Source: CAZKBP01 sp964551015 | Lineage (GTDB): Bacteria; Bacteroidota; Bacteroidia; Cytophagales; Microscillaceae | Direction of reading: 5' to 3' | Assembly (NCBI GenBank): GCA_964551015.1 | Contig: CAZKBP010000009.1 | Span: 1-64,000, forward strand | Length of the DNA: 64,000 nucleotides | Part shown: positions 61,922-64,000 of the stretch, piece after piece | Layout of the letters: every line of letters starts with the position of its first letter | Numbering within the stretch: position 1 is the stretch's first letter | The notes under the pieces: generated by a model | Seen by the model: only the letters and a program-made list of their open reading frames with translations | The model's database searches: none | Told to the model about the DNA's origin: nothing | Program-made: the position numbers and the translations under genes

Positions 61922-62350
61922 GATGAAGAAGCAGCTACGAGTTTTTGGCCATCAGCTTTTAATGGAAGTACTGATTATCAAATGCTTGTATGAAAACTTT
62001 TGGGCTAGGGTCTGCCTATGAATCATTACATTCTTTTGCAAATAGAGCGATTTGCAAGACACACAGGCTAAAAAGCATTATCTCAGTAATCTGTTCGTAC
62101 CGAATAGCTCTGGCGATCGGCAGCGAGCGATTCCAATTCTGTATGTACTTAGCTCAAGAGGTCTCATCTGGTTTTTCCCAAAAAGAAAGACCAAACTATC
62201 TCTACTCAACTACCTTTATTTTGAATCGTGTCTATATTTATTGAAGCGCACCTTTTAGTTGTCACCTAACAATACGTACAACTTTTTGAAAACTTATTAA
62301 TCATTTTTATCTACTCATATTTACCCACCCAATGGGGTTTTTCTAGCTCA
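61922..62350. other. Gap between MarR-like and lipoprotein genes
   Basis: 429 bases, convergent sides, no gene recognised and no strong hairpin. Confidence 0.45.
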
Positions 62351-63193
62351 TTAAGGTTCTAAGAGTTCTACGGGAGCAAAGGAATCAAAGAGAGTTTCGG
62401 GTACAGAATCTGTCACGACGATATCAGTAATTTGTCGGCGATCTCGGTTACCAGAGAGCAGGATATTGCCATGTTTTTTGTAATCCAGCCAAGGCAAGAC
62501 AAAATTAGCACTGTCTTGGGTTGCCTCACGATAATAAGCCCATTGGGTAACGAGGTTTTTTTCTTGATCTACATAAACTTCATACTTGTTTTCGGGGGTA
62601 TTGCCTACCTTGTCGAAGGTAAGCTGGAGGACGTGTGCCTTTTCTCCTCTTTGGGTGGTATCTTCTCGGAGATATTTGAGCGTGACGCCACTGTCTTTCA
62701 TCTTAAAAGGCATGACGAGCCAGTAAGAGTCATTGATCCAAACGCTTTTGCCCCTTTGAATATAGTTTTGTAGAGAGTCTGAATCTTGAATCTCGACCCC
62801 ATTTTTTTGCACCTTTCCTTCCATTTTGTTGAGGTGTAAGATAATCTGGAGCGTATCTTCGGGGTAGTCAATCCGAGCGCGGTGCGTGGCCTTATCCCAA
62901 TAAAGGGTACGTGCACCAAAAAAATTCCAGCTAATCAGACGGGTTTTATCCCAGTTTTCTCTGCCGCCCATGGCTTTCATCACTTGGTCAGCAATCTCGA
63001 TGGCCTTGGCATCAGAGGCATCCTCCTTGAAGCCCGGCGCAGGCGGATTTTCAGGAACAGTCTCCTGTACGGTAGCGGCCTCCTCTTGTTGAGAAGAAGC
63101 TGTATCTGATTGGCATGCACCTAACACGAGGCACATCAAGAGGGAATAAGCCAAGCTAAAGTTCAATAGTCTTGGATAAATGAGATTTTTCAT
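62351..63193 (-). CDS. Bacteroidota lipoprotein, LolA-like/outer-membrane type
   Basis: 280-residue exported lipoprotein: signal peptide with lipobox LGAC (Cys27), a Glu/Pro-rich linker (about 30-60), then a beta-rich domain with repeated edge strands (ARTLYWDKATHRARIDY, LQIILHLNKMEGKVQ, GVTLKYLREDTTQRG), the overall pattern of LolA-type or DUF-type lipid-binding proteins of Bacteroidota. I start at ATG 63193; the upstream in-frame ATG at 63283 would add 30 residues. Function not known. Confidence 0.82.
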   Translation of the reverse strand: MKNLIYPRLLNFSLAYSLLMCLVLGACQSDTASSQQEEAATVQETVPENPPAPGFKEDASDAKAIEIADQVMKAMGGRENWDKTRLISWNFFGARTLYWDKATHRARIDYPEDTLQIILHLNKMEGKVQKNGVEIQDSDSLQNYIQRGKSVWINDSYWLVMPFKMKDSGVTLKYLREDTTQRGEKAHVLQLTFDKVGNTPENKYEVYVDQEKNLVTQWAYYREATQDSANFVLPWLDYKKHGNILLSGNRDRRQITDIVVTDSVPETLFDSFAPVELLEP

Positions 63194-63370
63194 AGTTTTT
63201 CTGTTTTGGAGCGAAAGTACGAAATATTGTGTAATCCTTTTTCGTACAAACCGAATCGTTTTGTGGTATGGATTTAAGGTCATATGAATTCGTGATTAAA
63301 GATAAGCGTTTTTTGTTTTTTAAAAGCTTACATGGCTCTTCTCCTCTTCACCAAAAGCATGGCAAATTAT

Positions 63371-63398
63371 TTGATCTAGGCTACATGAGCTAACTTTA
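63371..63398 (+). promoter_or_regulatory. Candidate promoter TTG-N17-TAACTTTA
   Basis: TTG at 63371-63373 and TAACTTTA at 63391-63398, one base from the TAnnTTTG consensus, 10 bases before the ATG at 63408; a very short leader. Confidence 0.35.
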
Positions 63399-63407
63399 CA
63401 TCCATTT

Positions 63408-64000
63408 ATGAAATCTCTGTTTCGGTCTAATCGCTTGTTTTTCTTACTAATCGTGGCCAGTTTGGCGATGTGTATGTACGCTTGTGGAAACGGAGGTTCC
63501 GAAGAAGCCGAAAAAGAAATTGAGGAAAATCCTATTCCATCCCAGCCTGCGCCTGCCTCAGATGCAGAAGAAGAAACCCCCGCACTACGAAGAAAATTGG
63601 AAGAGGCCACCGAAACCCGAGAAGAGGAGGAAGCAGCTGACGACCAAAGCGCCCCTGTGTCTGAGGCAGCCGAAGTACCCAAGCCCCCTCGCGCCACTAC
63701 TTTTCGGAACGCGCTCCTGATTTACGATATTCCCCCACTTATGCAGCAAGGCCAATCCACACGAGTGGAGGCGCTCATTAGTGAAGTACAGAAGTCTATT
63801 GAAAAATATAGAGAACTCAAACGCCTCTCTTCTGAATCCCGAATCGAGGAGATTAAGATTGGCAAGGTCATGACCCTTCGCCTCAGTGATGACAGCCCAC
63901 AAGATAGACCCGCCTTCGAGATCAAGCCAATCTCGGACGAAGAGCAGCTCATCGATACCAATTTTTCCGATGCTTGGGAATGGGAATGGGACGTGATCCC
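63408..64000 (+). CDS. Lipoprotein, N-terminal part, cut by window end
   Basis: Partial gene running past the end of the window. Start ATG 63408, MKSLFRSNRLFFLLIVASLA, with a lipobox-like MYAC (Cys26). A Glu/Pro/Ala-rich linker (about 30-95) follows; then a beta-sandwich-like segment (FRNALLIYDIPPLMQQGQST, VEALISEVQKSIEKYREL, IKIGKVMTLRLSDD) that recurs in Bacteroidota surface proteins, and DTNFSDAWEWEWDVIP at the end of the visible part. Function and C-terminus unknown. Confidence 0.7.
   Translation, partial: MKSLFRSNRLFFLLIVASLAMCMYACGNGGSEEAEKEIEENPIPSQPAPASDAEEETPALRRKLEEATETREEEEAADDQSAPVSEAAEVPKPPRATTFRNALLIYDIPPLMQQGQSTRVEALISEVQKSIEKYRELKRLSSESRIEEIKIGKVMTLRLSDDSPQDRPAFEIKPISDEEQLIDTNFSDAWEWEWDVI

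Noticed and set aside
1..64000. tRNA, rRNA, riboswitch or IS elements
   Set aside because: Intergenic regions were scanned by eye for T-loop motifs, known riboswitch cores and transposase frames; none found.

Overview
The window is a 64 kb piece of a chromosome from the phylum Bacteroidota, probably a free-living aerobic member of the Cytophagia/Saprospiria side; no rank below phylum can be fixed from this sequence. The evidence is family content (DUF4292, DUF2141, DUF1987/SiaC, a single-subunit five-helix SdhC followed by SdhA and SdhB, DUF4890-like and WG-repeat proteins), many lipoprotein and signal-peptide genes, start codons without Shine-Dalgarno sequences, and repeated TAnnTTTG promoter boxes. 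There is no rRNA, tRNA, CRISPR array, insertion sequence, prophage or integrase that I can see. It reads as core genome with lineage-specific small genes and structured intergenic DNA.

Layout. 0-5.4 kb: a secreted nuclease, a small secreted helical protein, a biotin carrier protein, an M1 aminopeptidase with HEAT-like tail, and a DivIC/FtsB-like division protein. 5.6-9.2 kb: the sdhCAB operon (complex II), ending in a strong terminator. 9.3-12.6 kb: an orphan ABC ATPase, dtd, and an LRR protein with a BRCT-like domain between two LRR blocks. 12.6-14 kb (minus): Hsp20 preceded by two tandem PspB-like small membrane proteins. 14.3-18.3 kb: a secreted esterase, two paralogous membrane-anchored SGNH hydrolases and an MBOAT acyltransferase, a likely glycan O-acylation locus. 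18.4-27.1 kb: UspA, a LysE exporter, a SiaC homologue, nuoB and nuoA (without nuoC next to them), a hemerythrin, a small secreted protein, a cNMP/CBS/DUF294 nucleotidyltransferase and a 13-repeat WG protein. 27.2-31.9 kb: a CocE-type hydrolase, a second M1 metallopeptidase and a small conserved protein. 32.1-38.6 kb: a divergent polyprenyl synthase, then dut, sugar nucleotidyltransferase, TPR protein, DUF4292 lipoprotein and EnvC-like factor, a tightly packed envelope operon. 38.6-40 kb: a 1.4 kb gene-free region with a heptamer repeat, three covarying hairpins and one copy of a diverged dispersed element. 40-44.2 kb (mostly minus): hydrolase, MlaF-like ATPase, dapD, a helical LEA-like protein and an MBL hydrolase. 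44.6-51.1 kb: a LolE/FtsX-type permease, GNAT, an LpoA-like TPR/PBP1-fold protein and hemL. 51.2-64 kb: small membrane protein, UPF0173 MBL protein, second SiaC, Upf1-like helicase, Na+:alanine symporter, a HAMP-SpoIIE phosphatase, DUF2141 protein, MarR-like regulator, and two lipoproteins, the last cut by the window end.

How the genes fit together. Respiration (sdhCAB, nuoAB), cell-envelope building and remodelling (DivIC, EnvC-like, LpoA-like, MlaF-like, MBOAT/SGNH, NDP-sugar transferase, dapD) and stress handling (Hsp20/PspB-like pair, UspA, hemerythrin) dominate. Two SiaC homologues plus a HAMP-SpoIIE phosphatase suggest a partner-switching pathway whose kinase and output lie elsewhere.

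The best candidates for something not yet described are non-coding: three hairpins at 39.58-39.79 kb sharing geometry and showing compensatory base changes; a ~185 bp element present twice, 17 kb apart, differing mostly by transitions; and a run of nested hairpins at 60.8-61.16 kb. Among proteins, LRR-BRCT-LRR and the PspB-like pair with Hsp20 stand out.
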